A stretch of 64,000 nucleotides of DNA. Source: Alisma plantago-aquatica (taxonomy: Eukaryota; Streptophyta; Magnoliopsida; Alismatales; Alismataceae). Each line of letters begins with the position of its first letter. The stretch's first letter is position 1. Below the pieces are notes generated by a model, which saw only the letters and a program-made list of their open reading frames with translations, ran no database searches and was not told the DNA's origin. A program made the position numbers and the translations under genes. Of this stretch, positions 37,085-47,226 are shown in pieces. The stretch lies in contig OY856413.1 of assembly GCA_963693085.1 (NCBI GenBank), positions 538,798,879-538,862,878 of the forward strand. Reading direction: 5' to 3'.

Positions 37085-38787
37085 TGTTGGTTGTTTACAC
37101 TAACGAGTTTCAATCATATAATGATCTTTTACTCAACTAGCTATTTCCTGCAAGCATATGAGAGTAGTTGTAGTCAAGGTCGAACACAAGGAGTGTTGGT
37201 TAGCTAGACGCAAGAGTTATGATTTTCAATAATCTAGATCGTTGTACACAAGATGATTGGATTCAAACAACTAAATTACAAATTTAAAACAAAACAGTAA
37301 AGTATCACTTAAGAAAGGTTAAGATTCATATTTGGAAGGATCTTAGACTTGGGATTTCACTATCACATCATAGATTATATTAAAATACAAATTTAAACAT
37401 GTTAATTAACTTGCAAAGGAGGTTTGTAGTCATCACTCACCTCCAGGTGAAGTGATGACGATTTTAACTCCATACATCACTCTCGTGTATGTATTTCATT
37501 TAAAATCACAAACCTTGCTCCTCAACATAATCCCAGCCACTCTCGTGGTCAAGGACAAGTTGCCAAAAGAGTAACTCCATACTCTCAAACACATCTTCTC
37601 AGATTATGAAAGAAAGCATAAAACATGCAAGTATGATGGCCAATCACACAAACAAGCATTTCAGATTTGAAACAACTCTTGGAATATGCAAGAAACTAAC
37701 ATTTAGTACGAAATTCATATGTTCATACAAGCTATGACATGGGAGTTACTCTCCCATGTCCAAGGAAAGGAAACTACTCGTCCATGATAGTGTACAGTAG
37801 AAAATGTGTATAATTTTCAGAATTCAACATGGTTTAGAGAAGGAAAAGCTAAGTAATCTCAAGGTGTAACTCAAGAAAGGTAGAATTCCGGCTTGAGGAT
37901 GAAATCCCACTCCTACAGCTGCACCAAACCGGGCAAACCTCTCTCCCAAGAAGCTTGGTGGAGTAAAGAAGCTCTGCTGCACCTTGGAGAAGAATCTTGG
38001 AGAAGAAGAGAAGAAGAATGGAGGTTCTTTGGCAAGGAACCACCTCTTTTCTCCTCCAAATCGTCCTCCTCTGCTCTAGGCTTGCTCTGGGATGAGGGAA
38101 CTGATACAAATGACTGAGCATAACCGCCAATTAAGTTCCCACTTCATTTTAAACCAAAACTCATATTTTTCAAAATGCTAAAACTGCCAGGTGCACGCCG
38201 TGCACCCAAAGTGCACACTGTGTAACTTTCCAGAAACTTTAAATATGCTTTAGAATGCACTATACATGGCATGCGCTAAAGAAATGCATGCCGTGTAACT
38301 TTCCAGAAACTTTTTGCTCCCAGATGCATGGCTTGCGTTGAAGAAATGCACGCCGTGCAACTTTTCAGAAACTTTCAGCTCCCAGGTGCATGCCGTACAA
38401 ATTTTCAGAAACTTTGATCTGCTTGACGCTCCCAGGTGCACGGTGTGCACTTGTGATGCACGGCGTGCACCTGGCTATTCTGGGCTGTTGTGTATTCTGC
38501 TCATAACTTTCAGTGTGTAGGTCCGATTTACATGCTGTAAAAAGTGGTATTTGCGCACTTTCGAACCCCAAAACATGTAGATACTTAAGGAGTGATCCAA
38601 TAAGTGATAATATGATATATTCCTCATCATTTCATTGCAAAATTTAGTAACTACAATTCAAACCATGAGACAAGTAAGAATAGATAAAAATATATAATCT
38701 AGCATGAATGAGAGTGATAATTGATTCAAAACAGCATGGGTATGCAACCAAACATGATACAAAAGATGATATGATTTGTGCACATCA
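37085..38787 (-). repeat. 3' LTR of element G
   Basis: 1703 bp, TGTTGGTTGTTTACAC to TTTGTGCACATCA. Carries the GTGCAC repeat array at 38190-38472. Small open frames shared with the other LTR have no domain. Confidence 0.95.
38190..38472. repeat. GTGCACGCCGTGCAC tandem array in element G 3' LTR
   Basis: Four or five units of about 40-75 bp. Each has AACTTTYCAGAAACTTT and a variant of the palindrome-like GTGCACGCCGTGCAC, often with GCTCCCAGGTGCA. Many variants differ by CpG transitions (CGTG to TGTG or CATG). Unlike its AT-rich surroundings it is GC-rich. Confidence 0.85.
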
Positions 38788-38800
38788 AATCCCCCTAAGA
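38788..38800 (-). other. Polypurine tract of element G
   Basis: Minus strand ATCTTAGGGGGAT, touching the 3' LTR start TGATGTGCAC. Confidence 0.8.
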
Positions 38801-39956
38801 TTAAACCATTTCTTGTCCTCAAGCAAAAAGAGCATAGAAACATAAATGAAGAATTGTCAAGTTCATGAATAGATCAAATGAAATGAAAGATGTGTATAAG
38901 ACCAAACCAACCATGATCAATATGTTTATGCTCACAGCCATCAATTCAACTTAAACACCCAAGAAAGATATTTTTAGTTCAGAAGGGGTGGTCACAATTA
39001 AATAAATTAATCAATTAAATAATACTAAGTAGAATTTGGATGACCAAGCCAAGCAATTTGTGGATGTGCAACTCAAACTCTCAACTATTAAGGGTACAAA
39101 TGATGAAGTCTTAGTTAAAATTGACAATTTTGGTTGTACTCTCCTTCTTTCCCAAAAATGATATGATATTGGATTATGGGTTCCAACACTTGGGTGCTAA
39201 TGTAGGCTTATGCACACGTGGAATGTCAGTTGGGGTATTTTACCCTCTTTTAAGACATACCACCTAACCATCGTGGCCAGATCATACTTACACTAGGCTA
39301 GCATGATATGTAGGCAGTTTAGCCATCTTTTATGGGGTATTAAGATGAGATAAGCCAAAAGAAATTTTAAAATTTTTCTAAAACATAGGAGAGTCAAAGA
39401 AATTGCAACATTAGCTAGATTTCATTCATTTGTTTTGAATTTTTTTTTGAAAGAGTGGTTGAAAATGCACTAAGAGCTTGGCAAGGGCATCCTGTATTCC
39501 AAATGATGTTGTAAAGTTGATTTACTCACAAAAATTGAAACCATTACATGTTTTAAGAAATCAAGGATGTGAAAGATGAATGTTCAGGCTAGAAGCATAA
39601 ACCAGAGTTAAGCACATGTTGATGGCCAAAAGGTTTCATTTGATTAATGCACGCCTTTTACAATTTCTCCAAATGATATTTCTCATCAAAAGAGGACAAT
39701 CAGTTAAGCATAGGAGTTCTATCCACATATAAAAGATAAACCTCATATCATACTAGATTTGCCACAAGAAGAGTAGAATTGAAAATAAAAGACTGAAATG
39801 TGAACACAAAACAAAAGCAAATGACAATAAACAAATAACATGAAAGGGAAAAGCTAAAAGAACTAGGTTACCATCCGGTTGCTCCCCCCTAAGCTTGAAA
39901 TATACAGTGTCCTCACTGCATAAATCAAACTAGAAAGGTTGCAACCGGGTACCTCA
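38801..39956 (-). other. Non-coding downstream stretch of element G
   Basis: Where an Athila element would have pol there are only about 1.15 kb of AT-rich sequence without a recognisable protease or RT motif. Confidence 0.75.
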
Positions 39957-41777
39957 TCATGGTGGAAACATCAAAGTCCATGGGGGACCGGTGCTCTGAT
40001 TTGCAGCTGGAAATTGTTGTGCTAAAGATTGATGCCTCCTTGCAAATATGTCCTTGATTTGGAGCAAGTGAAAACACCTATGAGCTACAACTAAAATAGT
40101 CTTTTGTATACCAATATGATTTGTATTTTCATTCCCCTTTGAAGTATCATCAAAATATGAGTTGGGAAGAGTGTTCTCATTATAAAGCAATGTGTCATCT
40201 AGAGTGTGAGGAGGAAGGACACGTGGTTTGCTTGAAGAATCAACATGTAGAACATGTGTTGTAGCTTTCTCTCCTTTAGTTGCAACTTCATAATCATCAT
40301 GGGTATCAACATCATCATACTTTGAAGGATATACCTCTATAAAAACTCCATTCTTCAATGTCACCGACCTAAAATATGTAGGATTCATCTCCGGTGGACT
40401 AGGCAAGAAAGGTGGAAATGCTTCTTTGCTAAAAAGAGCTTGCTGGGTAATTTGTTTCTCCAAGATGTGTGTATGAGTGGCAATATCGTCCACCTTAGAA
40501 GAGAGTTGGCAAATGGCACCCTTCATTGATTGTCTTTGTTGATGGAATTCCTCATTTTGTTGCATTTGAGTTGAAATAAATGTTGTAATCATGGAATCTA
40601 ATCTAGAAGTTACTTGTGGTTGTTGTGGCTGAATGAAATTTGGGTTCGCATTGCTGTAGAAGTCCGATGGAGTGTAGCCCATTGGAGAATAAGTAGAAGA
40701 AGCATAAGATGTAGAAGATGAGTGTCTAAACAACCCACACGCATCACAAATAATATTGGCTGATGGAAATGGCTGTGTGCTTAGCTTCTCAAACCATTGT
40801 GATAAAGTGTCTAGCTTTGCTGCAATTATGTCTATAGCACCAACCATGTGATCTTCCACTTGCATTCCGGAAGTAGTATGTGAAAAGGATGGGTGGTAGC
40901 TTGTAGCGGGACTCCACTGGAAATGATTTTCTACCATATCTTCAATAATAACATAGGCTTCTCCATAAGATTTGTTCATTAGAGCTCCATTTGCAGCTGC
41001 ATCAATAGACATCCTTGTATTATAGCACAAACCATTATAGAAAGATTGCAATAGAAGCCAATTGCTTTGACCGTGATGTGGACAAAGATGTTGAAGATCT
41101 TTGAACCTCTCCCATGTATCATACAAGGTCTCTCCATCCCTTTGAGAATAATTGATGAGTTGACTCCTTAGCTGCAAAGTTTTGCTAGCTGGAAAATATC
41201 TTTCCAAAAAGACCTTTAGAAGCTCCTCCCAAGTGCCGATTGACTTCTTTTGCAAAGTATAGAGCCATGCCTTGTCTCTATCTCTAAGAGAGAATGGAAA
41301 AAGGATTAGGCGTATCCCATCAGTAGGAACGCCATATATCTTTATGGTGCTTAGCAACTGTAGAAATTCAGCAATATGGAGGTTTGGATCCTCCATTGGT
41401 GTCCCTCCAAATGCATTCAGCTGTAGCAATTGTATGATGGTTGGGCTGATAGAAAACCCCTCTGCCTCAAATTCTGAAATATTAATAGGCCCACTCATGT
41501 GCATTACAGCTGTACCAAAGTAGTCCTTAAGAGGAAGGTCATCCTCCTTGACTAGTTCTTCATGTGAATCTGAAGGATTAGGTAGATGTGGCATAGGTGG
41601 TGGTGGTGTATGTGGTATGGATGAAGGTGATGGATATGAGGGTGTAGAAGAATGTGGTATGGGTGTTAGTCGTGAATTAGGTGTAAATGATGGTGATGTG
41701 GATGAAGGATGCATGGGTGAATGTCATTAGGATGATGGTGACATGGATGATGGTTGTGTGGGTTGTGATTCCTCCAT
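39957..41777 (-). CDS. Element G gag polyprotein (Athila-like)
   Basis: An open 585-codon frame from an ATG at 41714. The family-like start MEESQPTQPSS is 21 codons upstream at 41777 in the same frame but is separated by adjacent TAA and TGA codons (41724-41729), so the intact protein would begin at 41714. Order: Pro/Ser-rich N-terminus (residues 1-50); capsid from about residue 97, with FGGTPMEDPNLHIAEFLQLL, LILFPFSLRDRDKAWL, FLERYFPASKT and GETLYDTWERFKDL..CPHHG, then NGLCYNTRMSIDAAANGALM; a worn zinc knuckle CDACGLFRHS lacking the last Cys (about residue 325); and an LEKQITQQAL..NPTYFRSVTLKNG block, which in Athila leads into protease. It stops there, without protease. Gag packages RNA into virus-like particles in the cytoplasm. 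The long open frame suggests recent constraint, but the lost Cys and upstream stops argue for decay. Confidence 0.9.
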
Positions 41778-42056
41778 ACATGTTTGGATTTCACTCCTTC
41801 TTTCTCCATGAGGGATGTAAATGATGTGTTCATTTTCTGAATGTAGAGATATGCACGGTTCAAGGACCTTTTTATGAATACCCCATATGCTCCTGCAAAT
41901 AAACAAGGTGAGTGAGATACAAAAACAAACATGGAAGATACAACAAATTATGATGATCATGATGAATTATGATTTATGGATATGATGGATATGAAGGTTG
42001 TGATCTAGTCTCATTTACTTACCAACAACTCTTATTCTAATAGGAATATCGATGCT

Positions 42057-42073
42057 CCCCGGCAACAGCGCCA
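42057..42073 (-). other. Primer binding site of element G, tRNA-Asp type
   Basis: Minus strand TGGCGCTGTTGCCGGGG, one mismatch to the complement of the tRNA-Asp 3' end, six bases from the 5' LTR. Confidence 0.92.
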
Positions 42074-42079
42074 AAAACT

Positions 42080-43821
42080 TGTTGGTTGTTTACACTAATG
42101 AGTTTCAATCATATAATGATCTTTTACTCAACTAGCTATTTCCCGCAAGCATACGAGAGTAGTTTTAGTTGAGGTCGAACACAAGGAGCGTTGGTTAGCT
42201 AGGCGCAAGAGTTATAATTTTCAATAATCTGGATCGTTGTACACAAGATGATTGGATTCAAACAACTAAATTACAGATTTAAAACAAAATAGTAAATTAT
42301 CACTTAAGAAAGGTTAAGATTCAGATTTGGAAGGATCTTAGACTTGGGATTTCACTATCACATCATAGCTTATATTAAAAAACAAATTTAAACATGTTAA
42401 TTAACTTACAAAGGAGGTTTGTAGTCATCACTCACCTCCTAGTGAAGTGATGATGATTTTAACTCCATAAATCACTCTTGTATATGTATTTCATTTCAAA
42501 TCACAAACCTTGCTCCTCAATGTAATCCCAGCCACTCTCGTGGTCAAGGACAAGTTTCTTAAAGAGTAACTCCATACTATCAAACACATCTTCTCAGATT
42601 ATGAAAGAAAGCATAAAACATGCAAGTATGATGGCCAATCACACAAACAAGCATTTCAGATCTGAAACAACTCTTGGAATATGCAAGAAACTAACATTTA
42701 GTATGAAATTCATATGTTCATACAATCTATGACATGGGAGTTACTCTCCCATGTCCAAGGAAAGGAAACTATTCATCCATGATAGTGTACAGTAGAAAAT
42801 GTGCAAAATTTTCAGAATTCAACATGGTTTAGAGAAGGAAAAGCTAAGTAATCTCAAGGTTTAACCCAAGAAAGGTAGAATTCTGGCTTGAGGACAAAAT
42901 CCCACTCCTACAACTGCTCCAAACCAGGAAAACCTCTCTCCCAAGAAGCTTGGTGGAGTGAAGAAGCTCTACTGCACCTTGGAGAAGAAGCTTGTAGAAG
43001 AAGAGAAGAAGAATGGAGGTTCTTTTACATGGAACCACCTCTTTTCTCCTCCAAATCATCCTCCTTTACTCTAGGCTTACTCTGGGATGAGGGAACTGAC
43101 ACAAATGACCGAGCATAACAACCCATTAAGTCCCCATTTCATTTTAAACCAAAACTCGTATTTTTCAAAATGGTGAAACTGCCAGGTGCACGCCGTGCAC
43201 CCAAAGTGCACGCCGTGTAACTTTTAAGAAACTTTCAATTTGCTCCAGAATGCACTGTACATGGCGTGCACTAAAGAAATGCACACCGTGTAACTTTCCA
43301 GAAACTTTTAGCTCCTAGGTGCATGGCGTGCGCTGAAGAAATGCACGTCGTGCAAATTTCTAGAAACTTTCAGCTCCCAGGTGCACGCCGTGCAATAACG
43401 TGCACGCCATGCAACTTTCTAGAAACTTTGATATGCTTGATGCTCGCAGGTGCACGATGTGCACTTTTTGTGCATGATGTGCACTTGTGGTGCACGACGT
43501 GCACCTGGTTATTCTGGGCTGTTGTGTATTCTACTCATAACTTTCAGTGTGTAGGTCCGATTTACATGCTGTAAAAAGTGGTATTTACGCACTTTCGAAC
43601 CCCAAAACATGTAGATACTTGAGAAGTGATCCAATAAGTGATAATATGATATATTCCTCATCATTTCATTGTAAAATGTAGCAACTACAATTCAAACCAT
43701 AAGACAAGTAAGAATAGCTAAAAATATAGAATCTAGCATGAATGAGAGTGATAATTGAGTCAAAACAATATGGATATGCAACCAAACATGATACAAAAGA
43801 TGATATGATTTGTGCACATCA
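42080..43821 (-). repeat. 5' LTR of element G
   Basis: 1742 bp, TGTTGGTTGTTTACAC to TTTGTGCACATCA, partner of 37085-38787. The GTGCAC array is at 43185-43507 and is slightly longer than in the 3' LTR. Confidence 0.95.
43185..43507. repeat. GTGCACGCCGTGCAC tandem array in element G 5' LTR
   Basis: Same units as 38190-38472, with an added short unit (GTGCACGCCATGCAAC..) and tripled TGCACGATGTGCAC near 43450-43500, which accounts for much of the LTR length difference. Confidence 0.85.
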
Positions 43822-45247
43822 GATGTCAAACCAAGCACATAGATACTTGTTAGATAATAGTGTATCAGATAGACCCACCTTGAGAGTGACACATGGAAAC
43901 CATGATTGGTAGTCAGAGTCATCTCTCATAGTAAAGGGAGTGATTGTGGTTCTTAGACCTGAAGTCATTACACTCATTACATGTCATTTGGTGTGTTTTG
44001 ACATCATCCACCGTGATCCTAAATACGGGATTCCATATAGGTGGTGTTTGGATGCACTGTGACACATGGGGATGATTGTGAGTGATGTATATGGGATTTG
44101 TCCCTCCTATAGGAGTTTGATATCCTGATCACATGATAAGAGAGATTGAGAAAAGTATAGACATGCTACTGTAAGTTGATATGTGATATTGAGATTACAC
44201 CTATCTCAGACAATCTGCTCAAGTTCAAGGAACATGGATTGAATGATTGAAGAGGATGACAATTCCATGCCTTGAGTTCAATCCAGATATTAGAGAGAAA
44301 TGAACTATACACTAGTTGTAACCACAATAACAGATGATAGATTAAGTTGTTCTCCAACTTCTCCAATTACTTAGGTAGCAATGAAGTCTTGCTAGGTACC
44401 AGTCATTGCTTGTTAAGTCATAACAAAATTATGGATAACCAACATAATGTGAAACCTACTGGGTCACACACATAGGATGTGATTGGAATAGGAGTAAAAT
44501 TTTGGATGTGATGGGAAATGTTCCAAATCAAATTGATCACTAAAACATTTAGGTAATCTGCCATAATAATATTGGAATATAATTTGAGTTAATTGGTTAA
44601 AGTGTTTAAGCCAATTAATTAGATTCATTGTTAAGTTGGCTGGATGATCCAGAGTGATTAACTAGAGATGGATAATGGAAATTAGTTAATAAATTAATGT
44701 GTTAAATGATTTTTGAATATTCTTTTATTGGTCCACAAGTGGCTCATTTTAAATGCGACTACAACCCTTTTGTTTACCTTGCTTCATTTCTCTACTATTT
44801 ATAGGGGCATGATGACCAACATTTTAAAGGCTAATGCTAATACGATCACGCAGAGGTTACACTCTTATACATGAACCCTAGACATCATCATCCCCAAGCA
44901 ATAGAGAAGGAGAACAACTGACTCTAGCACGTTGTCAAGTAGAAGGCTGCTCCTTCCCGTCGACTTTTGGAAGAACGATGTGGAGTTCTAGTCCATCTCT
45001 GTAGATGAAGTAGAGACGCATATGCTAAGTTTCCTACATTTAGAGTTCGATTGAGGACCATTTGTGCATTCTAAGAGAGACACACATCATCGTCAGAGGG
45101 ACGTCGCCAGACTTGCTCCGCGATGAGGTATATCCCTATCCCCTATTTCCATATATGTTGTTGTCGACAAGAACCTTGAGTAGGGTATGTGGGGAAAGTT
45201 TTATTGCTTCTGTTGTGCCTATAACCTCCAAAAAATGCAACACTTTC

Positions 45248-47226
45248 ATGACCAAGCCTCTTTGAAGAATCATGGCCTATGTTTAAGCACTTGGTAGAGA
45301 ATTCAAGGCATAGAGAATCCAGTGTGACCAATGACTATGATAGGAACTTTGGTGCTACCCCATATACTCCATGACCTCCTACTTCAAATGATACAAAACA
45401 CAAATAATGAATATTCTAGATGACATGATCAATGTCATGATAGTCAAGTGGAAAGGAGCTTCAAACCATTATGTTCTATCCATCGAGTCCCCTGATGAAG
45501 AATTGAAATCATTTCATATCTTTTGGCAACCAAAAATCTCAGGGTCACATGTCCCAATCCTATAATCCTGAGTGGAGAAGTCACCCTAATTTGTCATGGT
45601 CATAGTAGTGAAGAGGGACAAAGTAAGCCAAGGTAACATCAAAGTCAGGCAACTCATGTTTTGAGGAACAAGTTCTTAGTGGGCTAATACCTCTAGGTGA
45701 AGTAAAGAAAGATGTGCCCACTCATGGAAAAATATTAATGGTTGGATCAAAGATTACATAGACTATCCTTGACACTTGTTATCCATGAGGAGGGAGACTT
45801 GTCTCCTGAACCACGATGAATCCAAACAATACAAGTGAAAAAAATGGTAATTTCCAAAAACTCCTATGGTCCATTGCCAATGCAAGTGCAACGTATGCAA
45901 AAATATTAGAATCCTCCCTATCCTTATTCTCTTCCACCACCACAACCACCATTCAACTACCAACACCCTCCAACACCACTACAACCACCTCACCAACATG
46001 TAAATCCACATGTTTAATGTCAACCTCCACAATATACACCTTCACATCAACCACCACAACAACCATAGATCATCCAACCTCCACCTCATCAACCGTAAAA
46101 AAGAAAACCACCTCCACCTCCTCCACAACAACAAGAAGCTCCCCCTCCTAACCATGAGAAGTTTATAATGTGGAAGTTTTGAGGAGTGGTAAAAGTTATT
46201 GAGTAGGTCAATTAAAATGGGAAATGATCATGTGAACCATGTTATGGATTACTTGATGCAAATGTTACTGACATTGATAGATCATGTGATACCTTTGTTA
46301 AAAGAAAATTATGTTGTGATTCCTTTCATTTATTTTGTGATTCCAAGTTTTTTCCCTTCTACAAAATGAGGGAGTGATTCTACTCCTTCTATTTTAATTG
46401 TCACATCGAGTTTTTCATCCATCTCCAAGAGTTCCTCCTTTGGTACTTCAAGATCTCCCAATGATTTAAGAAAGAAAAGTGTAAATGAGCCCCCATTCCC
46501 CAATTATATGGATGAGTCCTCTCCAAGAGGTGGTAGAAGTATAATGTTATTATTCTTAAGGTCTTTAGACAAGTGAAGGTGAATATATCATTGCTTGATG
46601 CAATCAAGAAAATTGCATCTTATGCAAATTTTCTCAAGGAGATGTGGACATTCCAGACAAAGATAATGCGAAGAATGTCCAATAAATTGAAGATCACCAA
46701 GCAGTTGAACTCTATATTGTGACATGCCCCCACCCATAAAGAAAAAGGATCTTAGAGCCCCTCTCATCCCATTCCATATTGGTATCCATCTCATCGAAAG
46801 TTCCTTGACTGACTTGGGATCTAGCGTGAATCATATTCCCTATACTTTTTATCTTGAATTGGGATAGGAAAATTGAACCCAACAAATTGTGCTCTAAAAT
46901 TTGATAGACTGCTCTATTAAAATTCCAAGGGGTAAGGTGGATGATGTGCTAGTAGTTCTTGACAAGTAAATGACAATGATGTTCTCAATGAATTTTATTG
47001 TTCTTGATATGGAGTCCAAGGAATATAATATTCACATTATCTTGGGAGGGTCCTTCCTGGATACATCCAATGCCAATACCTATATGTGCACTATCACAAT
47101 GACAATCACTTTCATGAACTCAAAGTTAAGCTTCAATATCTCCAAGACTGCACCATCAAAAGATGAGAATAAGGATAAGGCTAATGAGGATAACTTTGAG
47201 CACTCACATGACCAATGGGATGAATA
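45248..47226 (+). pseudogene. Element I: Athila-like gag C-terminus and protease (decayed)
   Basis: Plus strand. YNPEWRSHPNLSWS at about 45560-45600 is the signature that follows the gag zinc knuckle in Athila-type elements. A Pro/Gln-rich spacer follows (about 45850-46140; PPYPYSLPPPQPPFNYQHPP frame). Protease at 46720-47170 has RAPLIPFHIG, LTDLGSSVNHIPYTFYLELG (D-L-G-S at the catalytic position), IPRGKVDDVLVVLDK, FIVLDMESKEYNIHIILGGSFLDTSNA and LSFNIS. Stops and shifts occur throughout. No RT follows, so the element was either non-autonomous or lost pol. The upstream part is split off by solo LTR H; 35951-36743 may belong to it. The frame 45816-46151 is a Thr/Ser-rich shadow of the Pro-rich spacer. 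Confidence 0.82.

Larger units (their letters stand above)
37085..43821 (-). mobile_element. Element G: gag-only LTR retrotransposon (TR-GAG type)
   Basis: 6737 bp with LTRs at 37085-38787 and 42080-43821, perfect target duplication GATGT (37080-37084, 43822-43826), tRNA-Asp primer site at 42057-42073 and polypurine tract at 38788-38800, all on the minus strand. The 3.29-kb interior holds one long gag frame and about 1.1 kb of non-coding DNA downstream; protease, RT, RNase H and integrase are all missing. That is the arrangement called TR-GAG in plants. Mobility would need pol supplied by a related Athila-like element. LTRs differ at roughly 7% of the first ~130 bp, largely CpG transitions. 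Confidence 0.92.
36744..45242 (+). mobile_element. Copia-like solo LTR (element H), split by element G
   Basis: Related to the solo LTR at 7018-9163. Opens TATTGGTATGTATGCCC (TG changed to TA) and ends ATGCAACA, with a perfect 5-bp duplication CTTTC at 36739-36743 and 45243-45247. Excluding element G and its duplication it is about 1757 bp. The LTR is read from 36744 to 37084, then resumes at 43822-43826 with matching text (CACATAGATACTTGTTAG..GTATCAGATAGACCCACC). TATTTATAGG near 44796 is in the TATA position. Confidence 0.88.

Noticed and set aside
37849..38130. Open frame repeated at 42844-43059
   Set aside because: Both are in the LTRs of element G; the repeat is the LTR, and frames are short and differ.
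45816..46151. 111-codon Thr/Ser-rich open frame
   Set aside because: It is an alternative frame of the Pro/Gln-rich gag spacer of element I.
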